A stretch of DNA of 64,000 nucleotides from Paenibacillus_E violae (GCF_032461945.1 NZ_JAWCUD010000007.1:62001-126000), one strand, 5' to 3'. Positions 34,519 to 44,188 are shown, counted from the stretch's first letter. Numbers and translations: made by a program. Notes: generated from the sequence alone by a model not told the origin.

Positions 34519-34569
34519 TACTAAGTTTAGGTTATCTCGCCACAGTCTTTTCAAAAAGTACTAAGTTTA
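34519..34569. promoter_or_regulatory. Direct repeats TACTAAGTTTA upstream of the YjdF-like gene
   Basis: Identical 11-base sequences at 34519-34529 and 34559-34569 are 40 bp apart, about four helical turns, at the likely promoter of the YjdF-like gene. They could be regulator sites. Confidence 0.4.
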
Positions 34570-34591
34570 TGTAGTACTGCGCAGATCCTAG

Positions 34592-37033
34592 CTATGGACG
34601 AAGCTGGTAAAGTTTGGGTGTTAGATCGGAGCCTTCAAAGGCTTCTAAAATCCGACTCGGATACGTTTCAAGTTCGGAAAGCGTCGCGATGAGGAAAGCA
34701 GGGGCAGTCCTTCCGGACGCTTCTGACAATGCCCTTGCCTGCTCTAATGTCTTAAAGGCAAATCGCCCCCAAGGTGCGGTATTCGCCTCTACTGCCGGAT
34801 CGATCCAATAAGGAATATGTAGGCCATGAAACCAAGCGGCTTTAAGTACCTGCTCTGCAAATGCACCCGTTCCATACAGCATTAAAGAGGCAATGCCGTC
34901 TTTTTTAACCCTCTGAAGGGTATCGAAAATCATCGACTGACTGCCGAACCCATCTGCCAGCTGCAAATAATAATGATACAAATAATACGGAAACCTTCTC
35001 GTCGCCATACCCTGCGGCCAATTCACATTCATAACGGAAGGCGCGTAATTACAGCTGTTCAAAAACGCTTCCGGTCCCGCCAGATACCACTCCTCCGCCA
35101 CAGCTTCACAAATCAAGGCAATATACTCCGTGCAGAAATTGTCCTGGTGCGTCAAGTCCCCCAAAACTCTCGCCTCTTCTGGCTTCGGCATTGCTAGAAC
35201 GCGGTGCAGCGGCTTGCTCCACTCTTCCGGATGCTTAGACGCTCTTGATAACCGTCCGTCTTTTTGCTCCAGCAGATACGCATAGTATCTTTGGAAGGCA
35301 AGCGCTCCTTTCTGACACGTTAGTTTTCCTGCGTATTCTTCCTCTGATCTGTGAAGCTGCGCTTGTATTGGATTTATGCGGCCGGAATGGTCTTCGCTAT
35401 AACGCAGCGTTGAGCCGAAACCGCCCATCATGAGCTCCTCCAAAAAAGCCGGCGTCCTCGCGATCCGCTTCCCCGACTCGCTTCCGCCGCTGCCTGAGCG
35501 AAGCATGCTCCGAATATCCATGCCTTGAAGCCTGCGCTCATCCAGCCGATTCGTACCTACAGCGAGTAAATGCATCATTTCCGGCTGCAGTCCTGCGAGT
35601 CGTACGATTTTTTCCAAAGCTCCTTGAATAGTTCCTTGAAACCCGATATCTATCGTCACTAAACGTTCCGGGGACCCAAATTCTTGTGCCAAGTAGCCTA
35701 CCAAAAGCTGCCTATGACGTTCAATCGACGCGGAGAGCTTATTCTGCCCGGATTCACTTTGTAGATAATTGTATAAGAGATGATAGATGGTTTCTCCATT
35801 ATCTCCAGTTATGTACTTGCATGCTTCAATCGGTTCTTCCAAATAAGCTGCGAAATCTCTCTCATCCCTACCAACACCCAACACGTCGAAAAGCTCTCTC
35901 ACTTTCAAACCTTGAATGTCTAACAAATAAGCAAGCTCATCTTCTCCAAAATGCTCCAGTCCCGCCATAAAAGTAGCTTGTCTGGACACGTAAATCGGCT
36001 TCACTTGAAGCTCCACACCTCTCAATTGTGCAGCTTGCTCAAGCATCGGAGCTAATAAATACGCTTCCCTCATCAACGGGTTCACACATGTGATGCCCTC
36101 TTCGACACAAATATCCAGCACCCACTCACACAAGGTGTGCAGGAAGGGCCCGATCACATCCGTACCAAATTGGTACAAGACGCGCTCCTTTTCCCCGCTT
36201 CCGGCCGATAAGTCCGAAGCTGCAGCCAGCTTTCGCAGCGACTTCCATTCCGGCAACACATCCCCGTGCCTGACAAATTCCCAATGATGGATGCTCTCAA
36301 AATGCTCCGGAATAACAGGATAGTGTAATCCCCTGATTCCGGCTTTGGACGCTCCCTCCACATCAGCGGCTATATTGTCACCAATGTGTACGATAGATTG
36401 ACTGTCGATTTGCGGATAAATGTCTTTGAGTCTGGCAAACAGATGCCCTGACGACTTGCCCTCACGTTCCTCCGACGAGACCAGCAGCGTATCCACCTGG
36501 GACAGGTCAAGCCCGGCTGACACAAGAATTCGCCGAAGCTGCTCGGAAGACAGATACATATCCGATAACAGCGCCACCGGAATCCGCTCTTTTTTACAGG
36601 CGTATAGCAAAGAGGTTATGTGAGGATTTACATAGCAAAATTCCGCTTCAACTTCCACTTCCAACCGGGCAAGCTCATCTCTGTGGCAAATCGCTTCCGG
36701 TATTTCCTCATAAATCAGCTCCAGCGTCACTTCACCGAAACCGGTTTGAGCGACTTGCTTGGCACGTGCTTTGTGTTCGGCACGAATGCGCATTTCTTGG
36801 AATGCTTCCGAGGATATATAAGTTTTCAAAAAGCCGTTACGATGTGCCTGCTCGGCGATTTTCGCAAATACGTCAGACGGATTCGCACATGTACGAAAGA
36901 GCAGCGTGTCGAAAATATCCAGACTTAACAGCCGAATGCCCTGTATTTTTCCAGCCAAGACACTCAAATAACGATCCTTTTCCCACAAAAGCAGATCAGT
37001 CGGGCTTATCGGAGCATGCAGTTCCTTTGGCAT
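34592..37033 (-). CDS. Large HAD-domain protein (813 aa) of unknown function
   Basis: Residues about 35-240 form a HAD hydrolase-like domain: nucleophile motif LLSLDIFDTLLFR, VALLSDMYLS as motif II and IVHIGDNIAADVEGASKAG as motif IV. The remaining 570 residues do not match anything I recognise. They contain FQGTIQGALEKIV and, near the end, SLMLYGTGAFAEQVLKAAW and PYWIDPA, the last resembling a Rossmann-like segment. Such two-part proteins occur next to surface-polysaccharide glycosyltransferases, and here the divergent neighbour is a GT2 gene. The start is ATG 37033 behind AAGGAGG. Confidence 0.8.
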   Translation of the reverse strand: MPKELHAPISPTDLLLWEKDRYLSVLAGKIQGIRLLSLDIFDTLLFRTCANPSDVFAKIAEQAHRNGFLKTYISSEAFQEMRIRAEHKARAKQVAQTGFGEVTLELIYEEIPEAICHRDELARLEVEVEAEFCYVNPHITSLLYACKKERIPVALLSDMYLSSEQLRRILVSAGLDLSQVDTLLVSSEEREGKSSGHLFARLKDIYPQIDSQSIVHIGDNIAADVEGASKAGIRGLHYPVIPEHFESIHHWEFVRHGDVLPEWKSLRKLAAASDLSAGSGEKERVLYQFGTDVIGPFLHTLCEWVLDICVEEGITCVNPLMREAYLLAPMLEQAAQLRGVELQVKPIYVSRQATFMAGLEHFGEDELAYLLDIQGLKVRELFDVLGVGRDERDFAAYLEEPIEACKYITGDNGETIYHLLYNYLQSESGQNKLSASIERHRQLLVGYLAQEFGSPERLVTIDIGFQGTIQGALEKIVRLAGLQPEMMHLLAVGTNRLDERRLQGMDIRSMLRSGSGGSESGKRIARTPAFLEELMMGGFGSTLRYSEDHSGRINPIQAQLHRSEEEYAGKLTCQKGALAFQRYYAYLLEQKDGRLSRASKHPEEWSKPLHRVLAMPKPEEARVLGDLTHQDNFCTEYIALICEAVAEEWYLAGPEAFLNSCNYAPSVMNVNWPQGMATRRFPYYLYHYYLQLADGFGSQSMIFDTLQRVKKDGIASLMLYGTGAFAEQVLKAAWFHGLHIPYWIDPAVEANTAPWGRFAFKTLEQARALSEASGRTAPAFLIATLSELETYPSRILEAFEGSDLTPKLYQLRP

Positions 37034-37142
37034 CAAAAGCCTCCTTCATGTTTGTCGCAAGCAGCAACTTGCACAAATGTATTTGAGAAATATGGCGAAT
37101 TTGAGGTAAGCTTAATCTATGATAAATCGGAGGTGTTCCCAG

Positions 37143-37958
37143 TTGTCTGACCAACCCTTGGTGTCTATAATTATCCCAACGTATAATCGCCGAATTGAGC
37201 TTGCTGAGCTCGCAGAATCATTATACCGCCAAACGTACAAAAGCCTGCAAATCATTATTGTCAATGATGCCGGTCCTTCGGTAGATTTCATTCAGGAGCT
37301 TTATCCAGAGCTCGCCATTCAAATCGTGAATATGCCGCAAAACCTCAAGCACGTTCACGCTCGAAACCGCGGCCTGCAAGAAGCGAAAGGCGATTACATC
37401 ATGCTCTGCGATGATGACGATTTGCTGCTTCCCATCCATATTGAACGCATGCTGCAAGAAATTCAAGGGTATGATCTTGTTTATCCTGATGTCGAAATTT
37501 TCGATTATGTTTATGAAAACAATGCCCGCTCCATCACGAACCGATTCGTTTTCGCGTATGAATTTGATGTGCCGGCGATGCGCAGATTTTCGACCTTTTT
37601 CTCATCCGGCTGCATTTTCCGTCCTGAATTGATTGAAGCTTTGGGACCATTTGACACGGAAGTGTTCCACTACTGGGACTGGGATTTCTTCTTAAGAGCG
37701 GCTGAGAAATTCCGCGTGAAACGCGCGCCCATTGCCAGCGTCCTCTATGCTTTTGCGCAGCAGGGCACCAGCAACATGTCAGGCCAGCTTGACAATATGC
37801 GCCCCTTCTTGGACATGCTCTCGGCCAAACATGGGCTAGGCGATTTGCCTACCAAAAATTTCTTCCTCCTGCTTGAGGAACCGGAAGTCAAGGAACGTCA
37901 AGCCGAAACCGAACTCATTTGGGACGGCGAACCGATTCGCTCACGTTTATTCGAATAA
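37143..37958 (+). CDS. Glycosyltransferase family 2 protein
   Basis: The 271-residue GT-A protein has VSIIIPTYNRR near 8, IIIVNDAGPS, and the metal-binding cluster IMLCDDDDLLLP near 90, with HYWDWDFFLRAAEKF as the later acidic motif. It starts with TTG at 37143, GGAGGTG lying 7 bases upstream. There are no membrane helices, so it acts at the cytoplasmic face on a nucleotide-sugar donor. Its 3' end overlaps the converging AraC gene by 12 bp. Confidence 0.92.
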   Translation: MSDQPLVSIIIPTYNRRIELAELAESLYRQTYKSLQIIIVNDAGPSVDFIQELYPELAIQIVNMPQNLKHVHARNRGLQEAKGDYIMLCDDDDLLLPIHIERMLQEIQGYDLVYPDVEIFDYVYENNARSITNRFVFAYEFDVPAMRRFSTFFSSGCIFRPELIEALGPFDTEVFHYWDWDFFLRAAEKFRVKRAPIASVLYAFAQQGTSNMSGQLDNMRPFLDMLSAKHGLGDLPTKNFFLLLEEPEVKERQAETELIWDGEPIRSRLFE

Positions 37959-38792
37959 ACCTTTGCCATACAAGCTCCGAAATTCGCTTGGTGTCATCCC
38001 TTCTTGCTCCTGAAAACGCTGGTTAAAATAACTGGCGCTGGCATAACCGGCTTGAATCGCGATTTCCTTGATCGCCAGGCTTTCCTTCTCAATCAAACGC
38101 TGCTTCGCAAATTGAATGCGGCATAGCGTAATGAAGGAGAGCGGCGTCATCGAGGTCGCTTTGCGAAACAATTTGCAGAAATAGTATGTGCTTACGCCTG
38201 TGAGCTCCGCCCATTCTTCCAGAATGAACGGTTCGCAGGCTTTTTGCTGCATAGTAGGAAGTATAGCCAGGATTCGATCCACGGACTCTATCCCTCGATT
38301 GCTCGTTAATGGGGCAGCATAACTCATGAATTCACTTAAGATCTTATAGGATAAAGTCGAAAGATTCGTCGGCTTCAGAATGCTATTCGACTCCGCTTCT
38401 AGCAGCAGCTCGTGAAAAGCTTCCTCCAGCTCACTCCATCTTTTAAGTGTCCATAACGTGCGCAAAAAGCCTTTTTCCAACATAAACTCCTTCAGATGAC
38501 TACCGTAGAAATGAACCCATCGAACATCCCAAGGATCCTCTTTGGAGGAATAATAACGCTGTTCTTGAAACGGATAATATAGAAAAGCATCCCCTTTTTG
38601 CAGCACATGCTGCTCCCCTTCAATCTCCACATACCCTTTGCCTGAAAGGATAAAATGAATGCTGTATGAATCATAATAACCTTCTTGCCTATAAATGGAG
38701 TGTTCAGGGGAATCCTGATACCAGCCAACCGATTCCGGAAAAATAAAATAAGGGCATTGCTGCAGCTTCGGCAGCATGACTTGTCTTTTCAT
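37947..38792 (-). CDS. AraC family transcriptional regulator with cupin sensor
   Basis: Residues 1-130 are a cupin-like AraC ligand domain (SIHFILSGKGYVEIEGEQHVL), and the last 100 hold two helix-turn-helix units (LTGVSTYYFCKLFRKAT and AIQAGYASASYFNQRFQEQEG). It is divergent from the Gfo/Idh-aldo/keto reductase pair with 135 bp between, so it probably regulates that operon. Confidence 0.9.
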   Translation of the reverse strand: MKRQVMLPKLQQCPYFIFPESVGWYQDSPEHSIYRQEGYYDSYSIHFILSGKGYVEIEGEQHVLQKGDAFLYYPFQEQRYYSSKEDPWDVRWVHFYGSHLKEFMLEKGFLRTLWTLKRWSELEEAFHELLLEAESNSILKPTNLSTLSYKILSEFMSYAAPLTSNRGIESVDRILAILPTMQQKACEPFILEEWAELTGVSTYYFCKLFRKATSMTPLSFITLCRIQFAKQRLIEKESLAIKEIAIQAGYASASYFNQRFQEQEGMTPSEFRSLYGKGLFE

Positions 38793-38927
38793 CCCTCGCG
38801 CCCTCCTTCCTCAATGACAATATTCCGATATCTGATGCAATATATTATCATATTCATTTTAAATAACTGGATTTATAATAACAATATAACGCTATTAAAT
38901 ATTTTTTTCAAAGGAGATCATAACGTC

Positions 38928-39923
38928 ATGACAAAGCTTCGTTGGGGAATTTTAGGCTGTGCGGGTATTGCAATTAGGGCTTGCATCCCCGGAATTGTGC
39001 AGTCCCAAACTGGTATTGTAAGCGCTATAGCCAGTCGCGATTTGCAGAAGTCACAAGAAGTTGCGGAGAGGCTTAACATTCCAAAAGCTTACGGCAGTTA
39101 TGAGGAATTAATTGCCGATCCGGATATTGATGCTTTGTACATACCTCTGCCGAACCATCTGCACAAAGAATGGACAATTCGCGCTGCCGAAGCTGGCAAG
39201 CATGTGCTTTGCGAAAAACCTGCTTCACTAACGGCTGCTGATGCGGAAGAAATGGTTGCGGCCTGTGAAAAAGCCGGCGTACAGTTCGCCGAAGCATTCA
39301 TGTATCGCCATCATCCCCGCTATACACGCATTAAAGAAATAATTGATTCCGGAGAAATCGGAGAAATTCGCGGTATTCATGGCGCTTTCACCTTCAGCAA
39401 CCCGGGTGACAGCAAAAACGTCCGCTTCAAACGTGAGTGGGGCGGCGGTTCGCTATATGACGTTGGCTGCTATCCGATCAGCGCGGCGAGAATGATTTTG
39501 GGCCGAGAGCCTGAAGCGGTTACGACGCACGCCTTTTTCTCCCCAGAACATGATGATGTCGATATGATGATGTCCGGACTTGTGGAATTCAGCGGCAATG
39601 TCGCTCTTACCTTTGATTGCGGCATGTGGGCCGGTTTCCGTAATACGCTAGAAATCGTCGGAGCGACGGGGCGGATTGAAGTTCCTTCTGCTTATGTCAC
39701 ACCTACGGAGGAATCCGGTCAATTCATCGTCCATTTCCGCAATGAGAGCAGGGTAGAAACCGTTCCATTCCTGAACCAGTATGCGTTAGAAGTTGACGAT
39801 TTGGCTTATGCCGCTTGGGGCGAGAAACACCCGAACTTCGCGGCTAGTGATGCTACCCTGAACATGAAAGTGCTTGACGCTTGTTTGGAATCAGCAAGAA
39901 AGCGTTCACGCGTTGTATTGTAA
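38928..39923 (+). CDS. Gfo/Idh/MocA family oxidoreductase
   Basis: The 331-residue protein has the Rossmann start LRWGILGCAGIA, ALYIPLPNHLHKEWTIRAAEAGKHV, the family motif CEKPA near 95 and YRHHPRYTRIKEII. It resembles xylose or glucose-fructose oxidoreductase-type dehydrogenases. AAGGAGATC precedes the ATG at 38928. It forms an operon with the aldo/keto reductase 35 bp downstream. Confidence 0.92.
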   Translation: MTKLRWGILGCAGIAIRACIPGIVQSQTGIVSAIASRDLQKSQEVAERLNIPKAYGSYEELIADPDIDALYIPLPNHLHKEWTIRAAEAGKHVLCEKPASLTAADAEEMVAACEKAGVQFAEAFMYRHHPRYTRIKEIIDSGEIGEIRGIHGAFTFSNPGDSKNVRFKREWGGGSLYDVGCYPISAARMILGREPEAVTTHAFFSPEHDDVDMMMSGLVEFSGNVALTFDCGMWAGFRNTLEIVGATGRIEVPSAYVTPTEESGQFIVHFRNESRVETVPFLNQYALEVDDLAYAAWGEKHPNFAASDATLNMKVLDACLESARKRSRVVL

Positions 39924-39958
39924 ACTAACAAAAATTCCTTATCATACGAAAGGTTGGG

Positions 39959-40906
39959 ATGACTGCGATGAAACACATTCAAATTAAAGGCTTAGAGAAA
40001 CCTGTATCCAAACTGATTATGGGCTCCGACTTTTTCCGTTTGGACAACCGTCAGGAAGTCAGCGACGTTCTTGGCCATTATTTAGCGATTGGCGGCAATA
40101 CCATTGACTCTGCTTTCATTTACTGCGGCGGGCAAAGCGAGCAAGCGCTCGGCATTTGGATGGATGAACTGGGCAACCGCGATGATATCAACATCTTCAC
40201 CAAGGGAGCGCACCATGATCAGAATGGCCCCCGTGTGAACGCAGAGGCGATCCGCAGCGACCTGTTCACATCGCTTGAGCGACTGCGCACAGACTACATT
40301 GACCTCTACGCGCTGCATCGCGACGATCCGTCCATTCCGGTCGGCGTGATTCTGGAAGCGCTGAACGAGCATGTAGAAGCCGGACGCATTCGCGCATTCG
40401 GCGGCTCCAACTGGACGCACGCGCGTCTGCAGGAAGCGAATGACTACGCTGCGAAAAACGGCCTTGTCGGCTTCAGCTTCAGCTCCCCGAACCTCAGCCT
40501 CGCGAAAGCGAAAGAACCGTTCTGGAGCGGCTGCGTCTCCGTCGATGAAGAAGCTCTGCGCTGGCACGAATCCACGCAGCTGCCGCTGCTGTCCTGGTCC
40601 TCGCAGGCGCGCGGATTTTTCACGGGCCGGTATACGCCGGACGTGCTCGACAACGCCGACCTCGTTCGCGTATTCTACAGCGACGAGAACTGGACGCGGC
40701 TGCACCGCGCGGAACAACTGGCTAAGCAAAAAGGCGTAACCGCGATTCAGATCGCGCTCGCCTACGTGCTGAGCCAGCCGTTCCCGGCTTGCGCGCTCAT
40801 CGGACCGCGCAACGAGGCCGAAATGCTCTCATGCCGCGACGGCGCGGAGCTTGTGCTCACTCCGCAGGAGTTGGCATGGCTTGATTTGACAGCAGCTACG
40901 GTGTAG
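39959..40906 (+). CDS. Aldo/keto reductase
   Basis: The 315-residue TIM barrel has the catalytic tetrad Asp and Tyr in NTIDSAFIYCGGQSE, Lys in IFTKGAH and His in LYALHRDD, and the NADPH-binding C-terminal ALIGPRNEAEM. It would reduce an aldehyde or ketone form of a sugar, probably working with the preceding dehydrogenase. The 3' two thirds use strikingly G+C-rich codons compared with the start of the gene. Confidence 0.92.
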   Translation: MTAMKHIQIKGLEKPVSKLIMGSDFFRLDNRQEVSDVLGHYLAIGGNTIDSAFIYCGGQSEQALGIWMDELGNRDDINIFTKGAHHDQNGPRVNAEAIRSDLFTSLERLRTDYIDLYALHRDDPSIPVGVILEALNEHVEAGRIRAFGGSNWTHARLQEANDYAAKNGLVGFSFSSPNLSLAKAKEPFWSGCVSVDEEALRWHESTQLPLLSWSSQARGFFTGRYTPDVLDNADLVRVFYSDENWTRLHRAEQLAKQKGVTAIQIALAYVLSQPFPACALIGPRNEAEMLSCRDGAELVLTPQELAWLDLTAATV

Positions 40907-40918
40907 CTGCATGATGGA

Positions 40919-40947
40919 AGCCCCGGCGGGTAGTGCCGGGGCTTTTT
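40919..40947 (+). terminator. Terminator of the Gfo/Idh-AKR operon
   Basis: AGCCCCGGC/GCCGGGGCT nine-pair stem followed by TTTTT. Confidence 0.9.
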
Positions 40948-41082
40948 AATTTCCAGCGCATAAGCTTTGTCCCCCATCCTCAGCCCCAATGGACGGCTTA
41001 TCCATCCACATGATAAGATAGAAGCTAGCACTACTTACATCGTTAGCTAGCTTTCCTTGAGGAAAGCTTTTTAGGAGGTTCC

Positions 41083-41838
41083 ATGGGAAAGACAGATATT
41101 CGCCGAGATGCCATTATGCAAGCCATCAAAGATAAAGGCTCCATCGCCTTGATCGATATCGTTCAGCAATTTGGCGTATCGGAAGCAACAGCCAGGCGGG
41201 ATCTTGAGATACTGGAGCAAGAGAAACGCTGCATCCGCACCTTCGGAGGCGCCGTGCTGGAAAGCTTAAAGGTGGAAGTCCCCTTTTTCAACAAAATGGA
41301 CCTTTATACAGAAGAGAAAAAAGAAATCGCCGACAAAGCGCTTAACTTCATCGAAGACGGCGATATTATCGGCTTGACCGGCGGCACGACCACGACGTTC
41401 ATCGCCAAGAAGCTGAACCAATTCAAGAACCTCACCGTCATCACCAATGCGGTGAATATCGCCTACGAGCTGATTGGCACGCAAGGGTTGCAGCTCATTC
41501 TGACAGGCGGCGTGATTCGCACGCAAACGTTCGAACTTTCGGGTCCGCTCGCCAATGCGACACTCGATAATCTCAGCATCCGCAAAACCTTCATGGGTGT
41601 AGACGGCATTTCCTTAACACGCGGCATGATGATCTACAATGAGCTGGAAGCCGAAACGAACCGCCGAATGATGAAACAATCCATGGAAACGTACCTCGTG
41701 GCGGACCATTCCAAATTCAGTCGCAGCTCCCTATTCGTCATTGGGGAAGTGCAGGAAACGACCGGTATTATTAGCGATTCCAAAATAACGCCGGAAATGA
41801 AGGAAGCCTTCAAAGACGCCGGCGCACCCTTCATCTAA
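41083..41838 (+). CDS. DeoR family transcriptional regulator
   Basis: The 251-residue protein has the DeoR helix-turn-helix ALIDIVQQFGVSEATARRDLEIL, the TFGGA hinge and the sugar-phosphate-binding domain with GLTGGTTTTFIAKKL and MGVDGISLTRGM. Such proteins usually repress sugar catabolic genes and release on binding a phosphorylated sugar. TAGGAGG lies 5 bases before the ATG. It is monocistronic with its own terminator. Confidence 0.93.
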   Translation: MGKTDIRRDAIMQAIKDKGSIALIDIVQQFGVSEATARRDLEILEQEKRCIRTFGGAVLESLKVEVPFFNKMDLYTEEKKEIADKALNFIEDGDIIGLTGGTTTTFIAKKLNQFKNLTVITNAVNIAYELIGTQGLQLILTGGVIRTQTFELSGPLANATLDNLSIRKTFMGVDGISLTRGMMIYNELEAETNRRMMKQSMETYLVADHSKFSRSSLFVIGEVQETTGIISDSKITPEMKEAFKDAGAPFI

Positions 41839-41842
41839 AAAG

Positions 41843-41886
41843 AAAAACTCGACCTCTCGGTTTACCACCGGGAATCGAGTTTTTTT
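41843..41886 (+). terminator. Terminator of the DeoR gene
   Basis: AACTCGA..TCTCGG pairs with CCGGGA..TCGAGTT, followed by a T run; it may also stop the converging YbdD/CstA transcript. Confidence 0.8.
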
Positions 41887-41890
41887 CATC

Positions 41891-42085
41891 TTAACAGCAC
41901 CTATTGATTTTACCGCTTTCATAACGCTCGTGAAGTGACTGCATATAGAACTCTTTTTCCGTCAAAATGGGATTGCCCGGATGATGTTCCTGCTGATGCC
42001 TCACATATTTGTCATAGTCCGGGATATTGAAAATGATCTTGACCGTCGTATTCAACTTGTTCGAAAATCTCGTGATCGCTTTCAC
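41891..42085 (-). CDS. YbdD/YjiX family small protein
   Basis: The 64-residue protein contains IFNIPDYDKYVRHQQEHHPG and ends KINRCC, the pattern of the YbdD/YjiX family always found after CstA-type transporters. GTG at 42085 has GGAGGGTG upstream. It is 4 bp after the CstA gene; the family may modulate the transporter, but its mechanism is not settled. Confidence 0.9.
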   Translation of the reverse strand: MKAITRFSNKLNTTVKIIFNIPDYDKYVRHQQEHHPGNPILTEKEFYMQSLHERYESGKINRCC

Positions 42086-42089
42086 GCTA

Positions 42090-44159
42090 TCACCCTCCAA
42101 ATGTGGATTGGACGAACGGCGATTCTTGTAATTGGGGCTTTTGTTTTTGAATGATAATGTTGAACCACAAACGTATAGAAATGATGATCATCAGAAGGAC
42201 AACGATACCAAAGAAAATGGTTAACCCTGCATCAATATAGTTATTCGTTACGATTTGGTGCATAACGTCCATATTTTTAGCTGGCGCTATCACTTGTCCT
42301 TTATCGATTCCCTCTTGATACTTTTTGGCAGCCGATAGAAAACCGATCGTTGGATTCGGGGAAAATGCTTTTTGGTAACCCGCAGTCAACGTCGTCACGG
42401 CCAGGAACACGAAGGGAATCATGCCTACCCAAGCATAACGGGCTTTGCCCATTTTAATCATAATCGTAACCGCTACGGCTAAAGCAATGGCCGCCAGCAT
42501 TTGATTGGCAATCCCGAAGAGCGCCCATAGGGAGTTAATGCCGCCGAATGGATCGACTGCTCCTTGATAAAGGAAGTATCCCCATGCCAAGCAAACGATC
42601 AGGGAAGCAATGAAATTGTATCTTAAATCTTTGGTTTGGCCAAAAGGTTTGTAGAAATTGCCGACTAAATCCTGCAGCATAAATCGGCCGACACGTGTCC
42701 CCGCATCTACGGCAGTCAGAATAAAGACCGCTTCGAACAAAATCGCGAAATGATACCAGAACGCTTTGGCTCCATTTAAAAAGGAAGAGAAGATCTCAGC
42801 CATACCTACGGCAAGCGTTGGTGCTCCACCTGTTCGGGAGAGGATGGTTTTCTCGCCGATTGCTTTGGCTGTGTCCGTAATTTGATCAGGCGTCAAAGTG
42901 AAGCCCCAGGATGAAATTTTGGCTGCTACAGCAACAGGATCAGTTCCAATAACAGCCGGTGAGGAATTCATCGCGAAATACAGGCCAGGCTCCAAGGAGC
43001 ATGCCGCAATCAAGGCCATCACCGCAACGAAAGATTCAGCGGCCATTCCGGCAAAGCCGATAAATGGCGCATGGCTTTCTCTATCTATCATTTTCGGCGT
43101 TGTACCGGAGGAAATCAATGCGTGAAACCCGGAAACCGCGCCACACGCAATCGTAATGAACAAGAACGGGAATAAATTGCCGGAGAACACTGGGCCTGTA
43201 CCGTCAATAAACTTGGTTACAGCAGGCATTTTTAGTTCAGGCAAAATTACCATAATACCGCCGGCAAGGAGCAGGATAACTCCTATTTTCAAAAATGAGC
43301 TTAAATAATCCCGCGGAGCAAGCAGTACCCAAACAGGTAAAATGGAAGCTATAAGCCCATAGATCACCATCAAAACGGCAATTTGCGGGGCGGTGAACGT
43401 AAACATGTTAGCTAAAACAGGGCTTTCCGCGACAAACTGACCTGACCACAAAACGATCATTAACAAAACGAAACCAATGATAGAGCCCTCAATGACTTTG
43501 CCTGGACGAATAAAGCGCATATAAAAGCCCATAAATATCGCAATCGGCATCGTCATCGCAATAGTAAACATCCCCCACGGCGACTCTGCTAGCGCTTTCA
43601 CAACAACAAGTCCAAGAACAGCGACAATAATAATTAGAATGGCCAGCGTTGCAATAGAGGCTAACGTACCGCTGAATGGGCCAACCTCATCCTTAGCCAT
43701 TTGTCCGAGAGATTTACCGCCACGGCGCATGGAACCTACCAGGGTTACAAAGTCCTGCACACAGCCCGCAAGAACGGCCCCGATAATGATCCAGAGAATA
43801 CTTGGCAAATACCCCATCTGAGCGGCCAAAATCGGACCAACGAGTGGCCCCGCCCCTGCAATCGCAGCAAAATGGTGACCAAAGAGGACGTACTTATTCG
43901 TAGGTACATAGTCTTTGCCATCATTTTGAACATGAGCCGGCGTTGCCCGCTTGTCGTTAAGCTCATAAATCTTGCGAGCAATAAAGCGACTGTAGAATCG
44001 GTAACCGAAAGAGTACGTACAAATGGCAGCAATAATTAACCATATTGCGGAGATGCTTTCGCCTCTCGAAAGTGCGAGCATCGCGAAGCCCGACGCGCCA
44101 AGCAGGGCAATGACCGCCCAGATCACATAGGAAGCAAATCTGTTTTTTAATAGTGACAT
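42090..44159 (-). CDS. cstA: CstA family carbon starvation protein (peptide/pyruvate transporter)
   Basis: The 689-residue protein has about 16-18 helices and CstA signatures: HFAAIAGAGPLVGPILAAQMGY near 95, GCVQDFVTLVGSMRRGGKSLG, SGFHALISSGTTPKM and GTRVGRFMLQDLVG. E. coli homologs CstA and BtsT take up pyruvate and peptides. Here it is followed by a YbdD protein and preceded by a LytS/LytT pair, the same arrangement of functions as BtsS/BtsR and BtsT. A cre site at 44189-44202 and direct repeats at 44255-44290 suggest control by CcpA and LytT. The start is ATG 44159 after AGGAGGG. Confidence 0.92.
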   Translation of the reverse strand: MSLLKNRFASYVIWAVIALLGASGFAMLALSRGESISAIWLIIAAICTYSFGYRFYSRFIARKIYELNDKRATPAHVQNDGKDYVPTNKYVLFGHHFAAIAGAGPLVGPILAAQMGYLPSILWIIIGAVLAGCVQDFVTLVGSMRRGGKSLGQMAKDEVGPFSGTLASIATLAILIIIVAVLGLVVVKALAESPWGMFTIAMTMPIAIFMGFYMRFIRPGKVIEGSIIGFVLLMIVLWSGQFVAESPVLANMFTFTAPQIAVLMVIYGLIASILPVWVLLAPRDYLSSFLKIGVILLLAGGIMVILPELKMPAVTKFIDGTGPVFSGNLFPFLFITIACGAVSGFHALISSGTTPKMIDRESHAPFIGFAGMAAESFVAVMALIAACSLEPGLYFAMNSSPAVIGTDPVAVAAKISSWGFTLTPDQITDTAKAIGEKTILSRTGGAPTLAVGMAEIFSSFLNGAKAFWYHFAILFEAVFILTAVDAGTRVGRFMLQDLVGNFYKPFGQTKDLRYNFIASLIVCLAWGYFLYQGAVDPFGGINSLWALFGIANQMLAAIALAVAVTIMIKMGKARYAWVGMIPFVFLAVTTLTAGYQKAFSPNPTIGFLSAAKKYQEGIDKGQVIAPAKNMDVMHQIVTNNYIDAGLTIFFGIVVLLMIIISIRLWFNIIIQKQKPQLQESPFVQSTFGG

Positions 44160-44188
44160 ATCTATGAACACCCTCCTGATAACATAAT

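Noticed and set aside
40082..40729. A 215-codon minus-strand frame in the aldo/keto reductase gene.
   Set aside because: It is a by-product of high G+C third positions; the plus strand carries the full catalytic tetrad.
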